5,461 nucleotides of DNA from Rhodobacter sp. (lineage in GTDB: Bacteria > Pseudomonadota > Alphaproteobacteria > Rhodobacterales > Rhodobacteraceae): NCBI GenBank assembly GCA_013824055.1, contig PNNE01000127.1, positions 1-5,461 on the forward strand, written 5' to 3'. Positions 1-5,446 of this stretch are shown here, in pieces; position 1 is the stretch's first letter, and the number at the start of each line of letters is the position of its first letter. The notes under the pieces were generated by a model. That model was not told the DNA's origin. It saw only the letters and a program-made list of their open reading frames with translations, and made no database searches. Position numbers and translations under genes: made by a program.

Positions 1-42
1 GCGTTCCAGGCCCTTGCGCCCGCCGCCTGAGGCTTTGTCCAT
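1..42 (-). CDS. Start of a truncated gene downstream of lysC, possibly ptsP (nitrogen-PTS enzyme I)
   Basis: An ATG lies 18 bases after the lysC stop codon on the same strand and opens a frame that continues off the left edge. Fourteen residues are visible: MDKASGGGRKGLER. The frame is the same as lysC's, so the lysC TGA bounds it upstream; the TTG just before the ATG is the only nearby alternative start. No clear Shine-Dalgarno sequence precedes it, which would fit re-initiation after lysC. From memory, ptsP commonly follows lysC in alphaproteobacteria, and the visible RKGLER resembles the early Arg/Leu-rich segment of alphaproteobacterial PtsP before its GAF domain. PtsP would be the enzyme I that passes phosphate from PEP to NPr in the regulatory nitrogen PTS. 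With so few residues the name is a guess from context; that a gene starts here is more likely than not. Confidence 0.42.
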   Translation of the reverse strand, partial: MDKASGGGRKGLER

Positions 43-60
43 CAAGCGGCTGGCGGGGCG

Positions 61-567
61 TCAGGCCTTTTCCAGCTCGAACGTGTCGTGCAGGGCCTGG
101 ACGGCAAGTTCCATGTACTTGCGGTCGATCAGCACGCTGATCTTGATCTCGGAGGTGGTGATGACCTTGATGTTCACGTTCTCGGCGGCAAGGGCGGCGA
201 ACATCCGGGCGGCGACGCCGACCTGGCTGCGCATCCCGATGCCCACGACGGAAACCTTGGCGACGTCGCTGTCGGTGACAAGGGTGGTGTAGACGAACTT
301 GCCCGCCGCCGCCGCATCCTCGATGGCCTTCTTGGCGCGATCGACCTGGTTGGTCGGCAGGCTGAAGGTCATGTCGGTATGGGCGCGCGTGTCGGTCGGG
401 TCGTCCTGTTCACTGATGTTCTGGACGATCATGTCCACGTTCACGCCCGCGTCGGCCAGCGTGCCGAAGATCGCGGCGGCCACACCTGGGCGGTCCTCGA
501 CCTTCAGCAGGGTCATCTTCGCCTCGTCGCGGGAATAGGCGACGCCGGACACAACTTTCGATTCCAT
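61..567 (-). other. Candidate internal translation start in lysC giving an aspartokinase beta subunit
   Basis: Met251 of LysC (ATG at 567-565) is preceded by GAGGA at 579-575 with a seven-base spacer, a good ribosome-binding arrangement inside a coding region. Starting there would yield a 168-residue protein in the lysC frame made only of the linker and the two ACT domains. In Bacillus subtilis aspartokinase II and Corynebacterium glutamicum LysC, an in-frame internal start at about codon 250 makes exactly such a beta subunit, and the enzyme is alpha2beta2. Length and position match that arrangement closely. The arrangement is visible in the sequence; that it is used in this organism is inference. 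The GAGGA also encodes part of the acidic stretch DEDEI, so it could be coincidental. Confidence 0.42.
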
Positions 568-1317
568 GATTTCATCCTCGTCGCAGACCAGGGTTCCAGA
601 GTTCTCGTCGACATCCTCGAACGAGGACACCACCCGCAGCCGCACCTTGTAGCGCATCGCCAGTTCGACCGACCGGGTCTGCAGGACCTTGGCGCCGAGC
701 GAGGCAAGCTCCAGCATCTCTTCGAAGGCGATGCGGTCCAGCTTGCGGGCCTTGGGGCTGATGCGGGGGTCGGTGGTGTAGACGCCATCGACGTCGGTGT
801 AGATGTCGCAGCGTTCCGCGCCGAAAGCGGCGGCGAAGGCGACGGCGGTGGTGTCGCTGCCGCCCCGGCCCAGCGTGGTGATCCGGCCCTCGGCGCTGAC
901 GCCCTGGAAGCCCGCGACGACGGCGACCTTGAAGCCTTCGGCGAACTTCGCGTCGATGTTGTCGCGCGGGATGCTGACAAAGCGCGCCTGCCCGTGGGCG
1001 CTGGTGGTGTTGATCGGCACCTGCCAGCCCTGCCAGCTGCGCGCCGGGATGCCCATTTCCTGCAGGCGCAGCGCCATCAGGCCCGCGGTCACATTCTCGC
1101 CCGAGGACACCACGGCGTCGTATTCGCGCGCGTCGTAGAGCTTGGACGTGGCTTCGACCCAGCCCACCATCTCGTTGGTCTTGCCCGACATGGCGCTGAC
1201 GATGACAATGACGTCATAGCCCCGCTCGACCTCGGCCTGGACCTTCCTGGCGGCGTTCTCGATCCGCGAAAGGTCCGCGACCGAGGTTCCGCCGAATTTC
1301 ATCACCAGAAGCGGCAT
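61..1317 (-). CDS. lysC: Aspartate kinase (aspartokinase), lysine/threonine-sensitive type
   Basis: This cytoplasmic enzyme phosphorylates L-aspartate with ATP to 4-phospho-L-aspartate, the first step towards lysine (and diaminopimelate), threonine and methionine. The 418-residue product has the family's usual length for the form with one kinase domain and two ACT domains. The N-terminal amino-acid kinase domain (about 1-245) shows KFGGTSV at 7-13, SSGEN at 71-75, TTLGRGGSDTTA at 147-158 and YTDVDGVYTTDPR at 173-185, which form the ATP and aspartate sites. Two ACT domains follow, at about 264-345 and 350-418, with VNVDMIVQNIS (292-302) and VNIKVITTSEIKISVLI (381-397). These are the usual Lys/Thr effector regions, so feedback inhibition is likely. 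The start is supported by a strong Shine-Dalgarno sequence five bases upstream and by the common N-terminal spacing before KFGGTS. All key motifs are intact. An internal start near codon 251 may give a separate beta subunit (own entry). Confidence 0.97.
   Translation of the reverse strand: MPLLVMKFGGTSVADLSRIENAARKVQAEVERGYDVIVIVSAMSGKTNEMVGWVEATSKLYDAREYDAVVSSGENVTAGLMALRLQEMGIPARSWQGWQVPINTTSAHGQARFVSIPRDNIDAKFAEGFKVAVVAGFQGVSAEGRITTLGRGGSDTTAVAFAAAFGAERCDIYTDVDGVYTTDPRISPKARKLDRIAFEEMLELASLGAKVLQTRSVELAMRYKVRLRVVSSFEDVDENSGTLVCDEDEIMESKVVSGVAYSRDEAKMTLLKVEDRPGVAAAIFGTLADAGVNVDMIVQNISEQDDPTDTRAHTDMTFSLPTNQVDRAKKAIEDAAAAGKFVYTTLVTDSDVAKVSVVGIGMRSQVGVAARMFAALAAENVNIKVITTSEIKISVLIDRKYMELAVQALHDTFELEKA
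575..579 (-). promoter_or_regulatory. Internal Shine-Dalgarno-like site before lysC codon 251
   Basis: Read on the minus strand this is GAGGA, seven bases before the ATG at 567-565. It is the element that would decide whether the internal lysC start is used. Confidence 0.35.
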
Positions 1318-1322
1318 CCGCG

Positions 1323-1332
1323 CCTCCCCCTT
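1323..1332 (-). promoter_or_regulatory. lysC ribosome binding site
   Basis: The minus strand reads AAGGGGGAGG, a strong purine-rich Shine-Dalgarno sequence ending five bases before the lysC ATG. It is the clearest such site on the minus strand here and supports the ATG at 1317 over the internal Met6. Confidence 0.75.
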
Positions 1333-1354
1333 GGGCCTGCGAAAACCTGGGCTT

Positions 1355-1381
1355 CTTATGCGGGGGTTTCACCGGGCGCAA
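1355..1381 (-). promoter_or_regulatory. Weak candidate promoter in the bestrophin-lysC gap
   Basis: The 76-base gap (1318-1393) upstream of lysC holds TTGCGC (minus strand, 1381-1376) and CATAAG (1360-1355) separated by 15 bases, each a partial match to sigma-70 boxes. The spacing is shorter than ideal. A gap of this size after a tightly overlapped pair suggests that lysC may have its own promoter, but the boxes alone are weak. I saw no convincing hairpin plus T-run terminator in the same gap. Confidence 0.18.
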
Positions 1382-1393
1382 GGGGCGGCAGGG

Positions 1394-2284
1394 TCAGTCC
1401 AGCCGGTAGTCCGCGGGCTGTAGCGGCAGGGGCGCGGGCTCGCCCAGATGGGGGGCCAGCGAGATCTCGGCGGTGCGGCAGATCGCGTCCAGCGGCAGGG
1501 CGTTGGCGGTCAGGCCGAAGGGGTGGGCAAGCTCTTCGGTCACCTCGGCCAGGCCGAAGAAGATATAGGCGACAATCACCGCGAAAAGCGGGGTCAGCCA
1601 GCCGGTGGGCTCGACAAGCGCGAAGGGCAGCAGCAGGCAGTAAAGCCAGCTCGTGCGGAAGATGAGAAGCGAGTAGACATAGGGCAGCGGGGTCTGCTTG
1701 ATGCGTTCGCACCCGGCCTGGGCAAGCGCGATCGAGGACAGCCGCGTGGACAGCGTGCGGGCGCCGAAACCGTCCATGCGGCCTTGATGCAGCGCCCCGG
1801 CCAGCTGCGCGCCCATCGCGTCCAGGGTCGCGTCCGGGGTGGCGTCTGGGGTCGGCGCGGCGGGGGCGTCGCGCAGGGCTGCCGCGTCGTTGGGCAACCC
1901 GCGCAGCGCGCAGCGGTGCTGGTGCAGGAAGGCGCGCATCGCGGTCAGCAGGCGGCGGCGGTCGGCGGGGTCCGGCAGGAACAGCTCCGCCTCGCGCGCA
2001 AGGCTGCGGGCGTCGGCAAGAAGGCCGCCCCACAGGCGACGGGCCTCCCACCAGCGGTCATAGGCGGCGTTGTTGCGAAAGCCGAGGAAAAGCGAGAGCG
2101 CGACGCCAAAGACCGCAAGCGGCGCGGCCTGGACATGGGGCAGGGTCAGGACATGGTGGTCGATCGCGACGATGGCCGTGGCGAAGGCGGCGACAAACAG
2201 CAGTTGCGGCGCGATGTGCGGCAGGACCGAGCCGCGCACCGCGAAGAGCAGCGCCAGGATCCCCGGCTTGTCGCGGAGGATCAT
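1394..2284 (-). CDS. Bestrophin-family ion channel protein (formerly UPF0187)
   Basis: The 296-residue product is a polytopic inner-membrane protein of the bestrophin family, whose members form pentameric ion channels. Animal bestrophins conduct chloride, while the Klebsiella homologue KpBest is cation selective, so ion selectivity cannot be assigned here. Family signatures are the RNNAAYDRWWEARRLWGG region at 70-87, ERIKQTPLPYVY at 193-204, and HPFGLTANALPLDAICRTAE at 254-273. Hydrophobic segments lie at about 24-43, 50-68, 205-222 and 229-247, as expected for the four-helix topology. The start MILRDKPG is chosen because its ATG overlaps the purD stop as ATGA and because the N-terminus then begins just before the first helix as in homologues. 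There is no Shine-Dalgarno sequence, so translation probably depends on ribosomes finishing purD. A short TPDA repeat sits in the cytoplasmic region between helices 2 and 3. Length is typical; nothing is broken. Confidence 0.9.
   Translation of the reverse strand: MILRDKPGILALLFAVRGSVLPHIAPQLLFVAAFATAIVAIDHHVLTLPHVQAAPLAVFGVALSLFLGFRNNAAYDRWWEARRLWGGLLADARSLAREAELFLPDPADRRRLLTAMRAFLHQHRCALRGLPNDAAALRDAPAAPTPDATPDATLDAMGAQLAGALHQGRMDGFGARTLSTRLSSIALAQAGCERIKQTPLPYVYSLLIFRTSWLYCLLLPFALVEPTGWLTPLFAVIVAYIFFGLAEVTEELAHPFGLTANALPLDAICRTAEISLAPHLGEPAPLPLQPADYRLD
1817..1852 (-). repeat. Short tandem repeat (3 x 12 bp) encoding TPDA units in the bestrophin
   Basis: Residues 145-156 read TPDA-TPDA-TLDA, from three adjacent near-identical 12-base units. 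They follow an Ala/Pro-rich run and lie between the second and third predicted membrane helices, in the presumed cytoplasmic domain. The unit is a multiple of three, so copy-number change would keep the frame. Confidence 0.7.
2281..2284 (-). other. purD-bestrophin stop/start overlap (ATGA)
   Basis: On the minus strand the bestrophin ATG (2284-2282) overlaps the purD TGA (2283-2281). No Shine-Dalgarno sequence precedes the ATG, so termination-reinitiation coupling is the simplest reading. It ties bestrophin expression to purD. Confidence 0.85.
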
Positions 2285-3546
2285 TTCAGCGCGCGCCAGC
2301 CGATGTCGCGGCGGCAGAAGCCTGCGGGCCAGTCGATGCGGTCGACCATCGCATAGGCGGCGTCGCGGGCCTCGCGCAGCGTCTCGCCCCGTGCGGTGAC
2401 GTTCAGGACGCGGCCGCCGCTGGCGATGACGCTTGCGTCGCGCTGGGCGGTTCCGGCATGAAAGACCATGTGGCGGCTGTCTTCGGGAAGCTCTTCCAAG
2501 CCCCTGATCTGGCTGCCTTTCGCATAGGCGCCCGGATAGCCGTTGCTGGCCATGACCACGGTCAGGGCGTGGTCGTCGGCCCAAGTGACCTGGACCTGAT
2601 CCAGCCGGCCCTCGGCGGTGGCAAGCATCAGGTCCAGCGCCTGTGCGCCAAGGCGCATCATCAGCACCTGACATTCCGGGTCGCCGAAGCGGGCGTTGTA
2701 TTCGACAAGGCGGGCGCGGCCGTTCTCGATCATCAGGCCGGCGTAGAGCACCCCCTGGTAAGCTGTGCCGCGCCGGGCCATCTCGGCGATGGTGGGCAGG
2801 ACGATTTCCTCCATCGCCTGGCGCTGGATGGCGTCGGTCAGGACCGGGGCGGGGGAATAGGCGCCCATGCCGCCGGTGTTCGGGCCGGTGTCGCCGTCGA
2901 AGGCGCGCTTGTGGTCCTGCGCGGTGCCGATGGGCAGCGCGTGGGTGCCGTCGGTCAGGATGAAGAAGCTGGCCTCTTCGCCGGCCATGAACTCCTCGAT
3001 CACCACTTCTGCGCCCGCAGCACCAAATTCGCCGCCGAACATGTCGTCGATGGCCGCCAGCGCCTCGGCTTCGGTCATCGCCACGATGACGCCTTTGCCC
3101 GCTGCAAGACCATCAGCCTTGACGACGATCGGGGCACCTTGCGCGGCGATGTAGGCGCGGGCGGCGGCGGCATCGGTAAAGCGGGCCCAGGCGGCGGTGG
3201 GTGCGGCGCAGGCGTCGCAGATTTCCTTGGTGAAGGCCTTCGACGCCTCCAGCTTCGCGGCGGCAGCAGAGGGGCCGAAGGTCAGCAGGCCCGCAGCGCG
3301 GCAGGCGTCGGCCACCCCGGCGGCCAGCGGGGCCTCGGGGCCGACGATGACGAAGTCGATGGCGTTCTCGTCACAGAAGTTGACCACCGCCACGCTGTCG
3401 AGGATGTCGATGTCGGCGCATTCGGCCAGCAGGGCGATGCCGGCATTGCCGGGGGCGACGATCAGCCGGTCGGTCTTGGGGTTCTGCTTCACCGCCCAGG
3501 CCAGGGCATGTTCGCGGCCACCAGAGCCGAGGATGAGGATGTTCAT
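2281..3546 (-). CDS. purD: Phosphoribosylamine-glycine ligase (GAR synthetase)
   Basis: This cytoplasmic ATP-grasp enzyme joins 5-phosphoribosylamine and glycine, using ATP, to give glycinamide ribonucleotide, the second step of de novo purine synthesis. The 421-residue length is typical of stand-alone bacterial PurD. The N-domain opens with MNILILGSGGREHALAW, with GSGGREHA at 8-15, and GPEAPL follows at 69-74. The ATP-grasp core has VVKADGLAAGKGV at 141-153, DHKRAFDGDTGPNTGGMGAY at 211-230, GVLYAG at 265-270 and EYNARFGDPECQ at 282-293, which carries nucleotide and metal ligands. The C-domain has VVMASNGYPG at 330-339, FHAGT at 362-366 and RRDIGWRAL near the end. The ATG at 3546 gives the canonical N-terminus. 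An in-frame ATG at 3585 would add 13 residues before the conserved start and falls within a candidate -10 box, so I reject it. The Shine-Dalgarno sequence is weak. purD is the first gene of the minus-strand series. Confidence 0.97.
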   Translation of the reverse strand: MNILILGSGGREHALAWAVKQNPKTDRLIVAPGNAGIALLAECADIDILDSVAVVNFCDENAIDFVIVGPEAPLAAGVADACRAAGLLTFGPSAAAAKLEASKAFTKEICDACAAPTAAWARFTDAAAARAYIAAQGAPIVVKADGLAAGKGVIVAMTEAEALAAIDDMFGGEFGAAGAEVVIEEFMAGEEASFFILTDGTHALPIGTAQDHKRAFDGDTGPNTGGMGAYSPAPVLTDAIQRQAMEEIVLPTIAEMARRGTAYQGVLYAGLMIENGRARLVEYNARFGDPECQVLMMRLGAQALDLMLATAEGRLDQVQVTWADDHALTVVMASNGYPGAYAKGSQIRGLEELPEDSRHMVFHAGTAQRDASVIASGGRVLNVTARGETLREARDAAYAMVDRIDWPAGFCRRDIGWRALK

Positions 3547-3580
3547 GGCCGCAGGCCCCGCTTGGAAATCTGTTGCCTGC

Positions 3581-3609
3581 GTCATAGGGTCAGGCGGGCA
3601 GGGAGGCAA
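3581..3609 (-). promoter_or_regulatory. Candidate sigma-70-type promoter for purD
   Basis: In the 65-base gap between the divergent genes the minus strand reads TTGCCT (3609-3604), 17 bases, then TATGAC (3586-3581). Each box matches four of six consensus positions with optimal spacing. Transcription would begin near 3574, leaving a leader of about 28 bases before the purD ATG at 3546, too short for a purine riboswitch. The -35 box overlaps the plus-strand ribosome binding site of the neighbouring gene. A comparable plus-strand pair is poorer (TTGGAA at 3562-3567, CATAGG at 3583-3588, 15-base spacing). Confidence 0.33.
3600..3606 (+). promoter_or_regulatory. Ribosome binding site of the small membrane protein gene
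   Basis: AGGGAGG ends five bases before the ATG at 3612. It decides the start of the 90-codon gene in favour of this ATG rather than the internal ATG at codon 30, which has no such site. Confidence 0.7.
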
Positions 3610-3611
3610 GC

Positions 3612-3884
3612 ATGGACCCGGACGTCGGCCTTGGGATCGAACACGACACGGCAGGCGATACGCCGCCGCGCTCGCGGCCTGCGGTTTTCCTGCGGCTCAT
3701 GGAAATCATCGGGCTTGGTCTGGTGATCTACGGTCTGGCCGACCATCGCCTTGGTCTTGTGGCGATCGGCGGGGTGCTGATCCTGGGCAGTTACGCCCTT
3801 TATCGGCGGAAGCACGGACCCGCGCAATCGGGCGGGTCGGGCACCGGGCCTGGCGGAATGGGGTCGGACGGGGGCGGCGACTGA
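3612..3884 (+). CDS. Small putative membrane protein with two transmembrane helices, function unknown
   Basis: I do not recognise the family of this 90-residue protein. A charged, Pro-rich N-terminus (1-24) is followed by two hydrophobic segments at about 27-43 and 46-64. These are linked by the short turn ADHR and followed by the basic stretch YRRKHG (64-69), which by the positive-inside rule suggests a hairpin with both ends in the cytoplasm. The tail (70-90) is almost all Gly, Ser and Asp and probably disordered. The gene has a good Shine-Dalgarno sequence, and its TGA shares one base with the xseA ATG, which together argue that it is a real coding gene and not a chance frame. It is divergent from purD and lies first in a likely two-gene unit with xseA. 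Nothing in the sequence shows a link to exonuclease VII function. An alternative start at Met30 would leave just the two helices and the tail. Confidence 0.78.
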   Translation: MDPDVGLGIEHDTAGDTPPRSRPAVFLRLMEIIGLGLVIYGLADHRLGLVAIGGVLILGSYALYRRKHGPAQSGGSGTGPGGMGSDGGGD

Positions 3885-3886
3885 TG
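3882..3886 (+). other. Small ORF-xseA stop/start overlap (TGATG)
   Basis: The TGA of the small membrane protein (3882-3884) shares its last base with the xseA ATG (3884-3886). GGGGGCGG lies about five bases upstream, a G-rich stretch that is at best a weak ribosome binding site. Translational coupling is likely. Confidence 0.8.
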
Positions 3887-5446
3887 GACCTGATCGACGA
3901 CGGCCCGCCGCTGCAAGGCAACCAGCCGGAATATACCGTGTCGGAACTCTCCGGCGCGGTGAAGCGGGTGATCGAGGGCGAATTCGGGCTGGTGCGGGTC
4001 CGGGGCGAGGTGGGGCGGGTGTCGCGTCCGGCCTCGGGGCATCTGTATTTCGACCTGAAGGATGACCGCAGCGTGATTGCCGCGATCAGCTGGAAGGGGC
4101 AGGTCGCGAAGATGCAGGTCCGGCCCGAGGAGGGGATGGAGGTTGTCGCCACTGGGCGGATGACCACATTCCCCGGCCAGTCGAAGTATCAGCTGATCGT
4201 CGATGACGTGGCCCCGGCGGGGGCGGGCGCGCTGATGGCGATGCTGGAGAAGCGGAAGGCCGCGCTGGGGGCCGAGGGGCTGTTCGATGCGGCGCGCAAG
4301 CAGCCGATCCCCTATCTGCCAAAGGTGATCGGGGTGGTGACCTCGCCCTCCGGCGCGGTGATCCGGGACATCCTGCACCGGCTTCGCGACCGCTTTCCGC
4401 GCCATGTGCTGATCTGGCCGGTCGCGGTGCAGGGGCAGGACTGTGCGGCGCAGGTGGCGGCGGCGATCCGCGGGTTCAACGCGATTGCGCCGGGCGGGCC
4501 GATCCCGCGCCCGGACGTGCTGATCGTGGCGCGCGGCGGCGGGTCGCTGGAGGACCTCTGGGGCTTCAACGAGGAAATCGTGGTGCGGGCGGCGGCGGGG
4601 TCGGCGATCCCGCTGATCTCGGCCGTGGGGCACGAGACGGACACCACGCTGATCGACTACGCCTCGGACCTGCGGGCGCCCACGCCCACGGCGGCGGCAG
4701 AGCTGGCGGTGCCGGTGCGGCTGGAGCTGCTGGCGGCGCTGGAGGCGCTGGGCGCCCGGCTGATGCGGGGGGTGGGGCAGGGCGTGACGCTGCGGCGGCA
4801 GCGGCTGCGCGACCTTGGCCGCGCCTTGCCGCGCGTGGAGACGCTGGTAGCTGGGCCCCGGCAGCGGCTGGACGCGGCGGGGATGCGGCTGGGGTCGGGC
4901 CTTGGGCTGGCGGTGGCGAAGAAGCATCGCGAGTTCGACCGGGTGGCGGGGCGGTTGCAGCCTGCCGCGCTGCGCGGGCTGGTGGCGCGGCAGCGTGACC
5001 TGCTGGGCGCACGGCAGGATCGGCTGGCCCGCGCGATCCTGCTGCGGCTGGAACGGCGGGGCGAGCGGCTGGAGGCGCTGGCGGCGCGGCTCGCGCCCGC
5101 CCTGGCGCGGCTCTTGGGCGAGGCGGGGCGGAAGGTCGGCGACGGGCGGCGCGAGCTGGCGCGGCTGGCCGACCGGCTGGAGGCGGCCCCCCGGCAGCGG
5201 CTGGCGCGGCTGGCCGACCGGCTGGAGGCGCTGGACCGGACCCGGGTGACGCTGGGCTATGCCGAGACCCTGAAGCGGGGCTATGCGGTCGTGCGGGGCG
5301 ACGGGGCGGTGGTGACCTCGAAAGCCGGGGCCGAGCAGGCGCAGGCCCTGGAAATCGAGTTCCGGGACGGCCGGCTTGTGGTCGCGGGCCGGGCCGGGAA
5401 GAAGCTCCGGGGACCAGGTGAAAGCGGGCAGGGAAGTCTGTTCTGA
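3884..5446 (+). CDS. xseA: Exodeoxyribonuclease VII large subunit
   Basis: XseA is the catalytic subunit of exonuclease VII, which with several copies of XseB degrades single-stranded DNA from both ends to short oligonucleotides in the cytoplasm, acting in mismatch repair and removal of trapped ends. The N-terminal OB-fold (about 15-110) includes YTVSELSGAVKRVIEGEF and VRVRGEVGRVSRPASGHLYF. The catalytic region (about 130-275) has VTSPSGAVIRDIL at 152-164, VARGGGSLEDLWGFNEE at 215-231, SAVGHETD at 246-253 and RAPTPTAAAE at 264-273. Asp162, Arg217, His250 and Asp253 line up with the functionally important Asp155, Arg205, His238 and Asp241 of the E. coli protein. A long Arg/Leu/Ala-rich coiled coil (about 280-450), the XseB-binding region, is followed by GYAETLKRGYAVV (458-470) and a C-terminal QGSLF. 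At 520 residues it exceeds the 456 of E. coli, mostly in the coiled coil, which holds a 31-bp direct repeat. The ATG fits the one-base overlap upstream and the conserved N-terminus. xseB is not in the window. Confidence 0.96.
   Translation: MDLIDDGPPLQGNQPEYTVSELSGAVKRVIEGEFGLVRVRGEVGRVSRPASGHLYFDLKDDRSVIAAISWKGQVAKMQVRPEEGMEVVATGRMTTFPGQSKYQLIVDDVAPAGAGALMAMLEKRKAALGAEGLFDAARKQPIPYLPKVIGVVTSPSGAVIRDILHRLRDRFPRHVLIWPVAVQGQDCAAQVAAAIRGFNAIAPGGPIPRPDVLIVARGGGSLEDLWGFNEEIVVRAAAGSAIPLISAVGHETDTTLIDYASDLRAPTPTAAAELAVPVRLELLAALEALGARLMRGVGQGVTLRRQRLRDLGRALPRVETLVAGPRQRLDAAGMRLGSGLGLAVAKKHREFDRVAGRLQPAALRGLVARQRDLLGARQDRLARAILLRLERRGERLEALAARLAPALARLLGEAGRKVGDGRRELARLADRLEAAPRQRLARLADRLEALDRTRVTLGYAETLKRGYAVVRGDGAVVTSKAGAEQAQALEIEFRDGRLVVAGRAGKKLRGPGESGQGSLF
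5155..5230 (+). repeat. Exact 31-bp direct repeat within the xseA coiled-coil region
   Basis: The 31 bases at 5155-5185 recur without mismatch at 5200-5230, a period of 45 bases or 15 codons, in the same frame. Both encode LARLADRLEA (residues 425-434 and 440-449), separated by APRQR. The repeat lies in the last part of the coiled coil. It looks like a recent in-frame duplication of a coiled-coil segment, or strong convergence through restricted codon use in a GC-rich gene. Confidence 0.85.

Noticed and set aside
1318..1393. Transcription terminator between the bestrophin gene and lysC.
   Set aside because: I looked for a stable hairpin followed by a T-run on the minus strand and saw none; readthrough into lysC cannot be excluded.
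88..1665. A 525-codon open frame on the plus strand, antisense to lysC and the end of the bestrophin gene.
   Set aside because: Its product is rich in His, Gly, Asp and Arg with no recognisable domain, and it lies opposite intact lysC motifs. Long antisense frames are expected in DNA this GC-rich because stop codons are scarce opposite G/C-ending codons.
1356..2051. A 231-codon minus-strand frame overlapping the bestrophin gene.
   Set aside because: It is an out-of-frame shadow with extreme Arg/Pro/Ala content; the alternative frame carries the bestrophin signatures.
2285..2674. Upstream extension of the bestrophin reading frame by 130 codons.
   Set aside because: This stretch lies inside purD in another frame and is Arg/Gly/Pro-rich without homology; the ATG at 2284 gives the family's normal N-terminus.
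3547..3585. purD start at the upstream ATG (13 extra residues), or a purine riboswitch in the purD leader.
   Set aside because: The extra residues are not part of the conserved PurD N-terminus and have no ribosome binding site, and the gap to the divergent gene is too short for a purine riboswitch plus promoter.
2458..3726. A 422-codon open frame on the plus strand, antisense to purD and running into the small membrane protein gene.
   Set aside because: Low-complexity Gly/Ala/Val/Asp composition without motifs, entirely opposite the well-conserved purD; a composition artefact.
3197..3883. Upstream extension of the xseA reading frame by 229 codons.
   Set aside because: The extension is antisense to purD and overlaps the small membrane protein gene; XseA homology begins at the ATG at 3884, which overlaps the preceding stop codon.
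3800..4927. A 375-codon open frame on the minus strand, antisense to the first two thirds of xseA.
   Set aside because: The product is dominated by Arg, Pro, His and Gln with no domain, opposite conserved XseA catalytic motifs.
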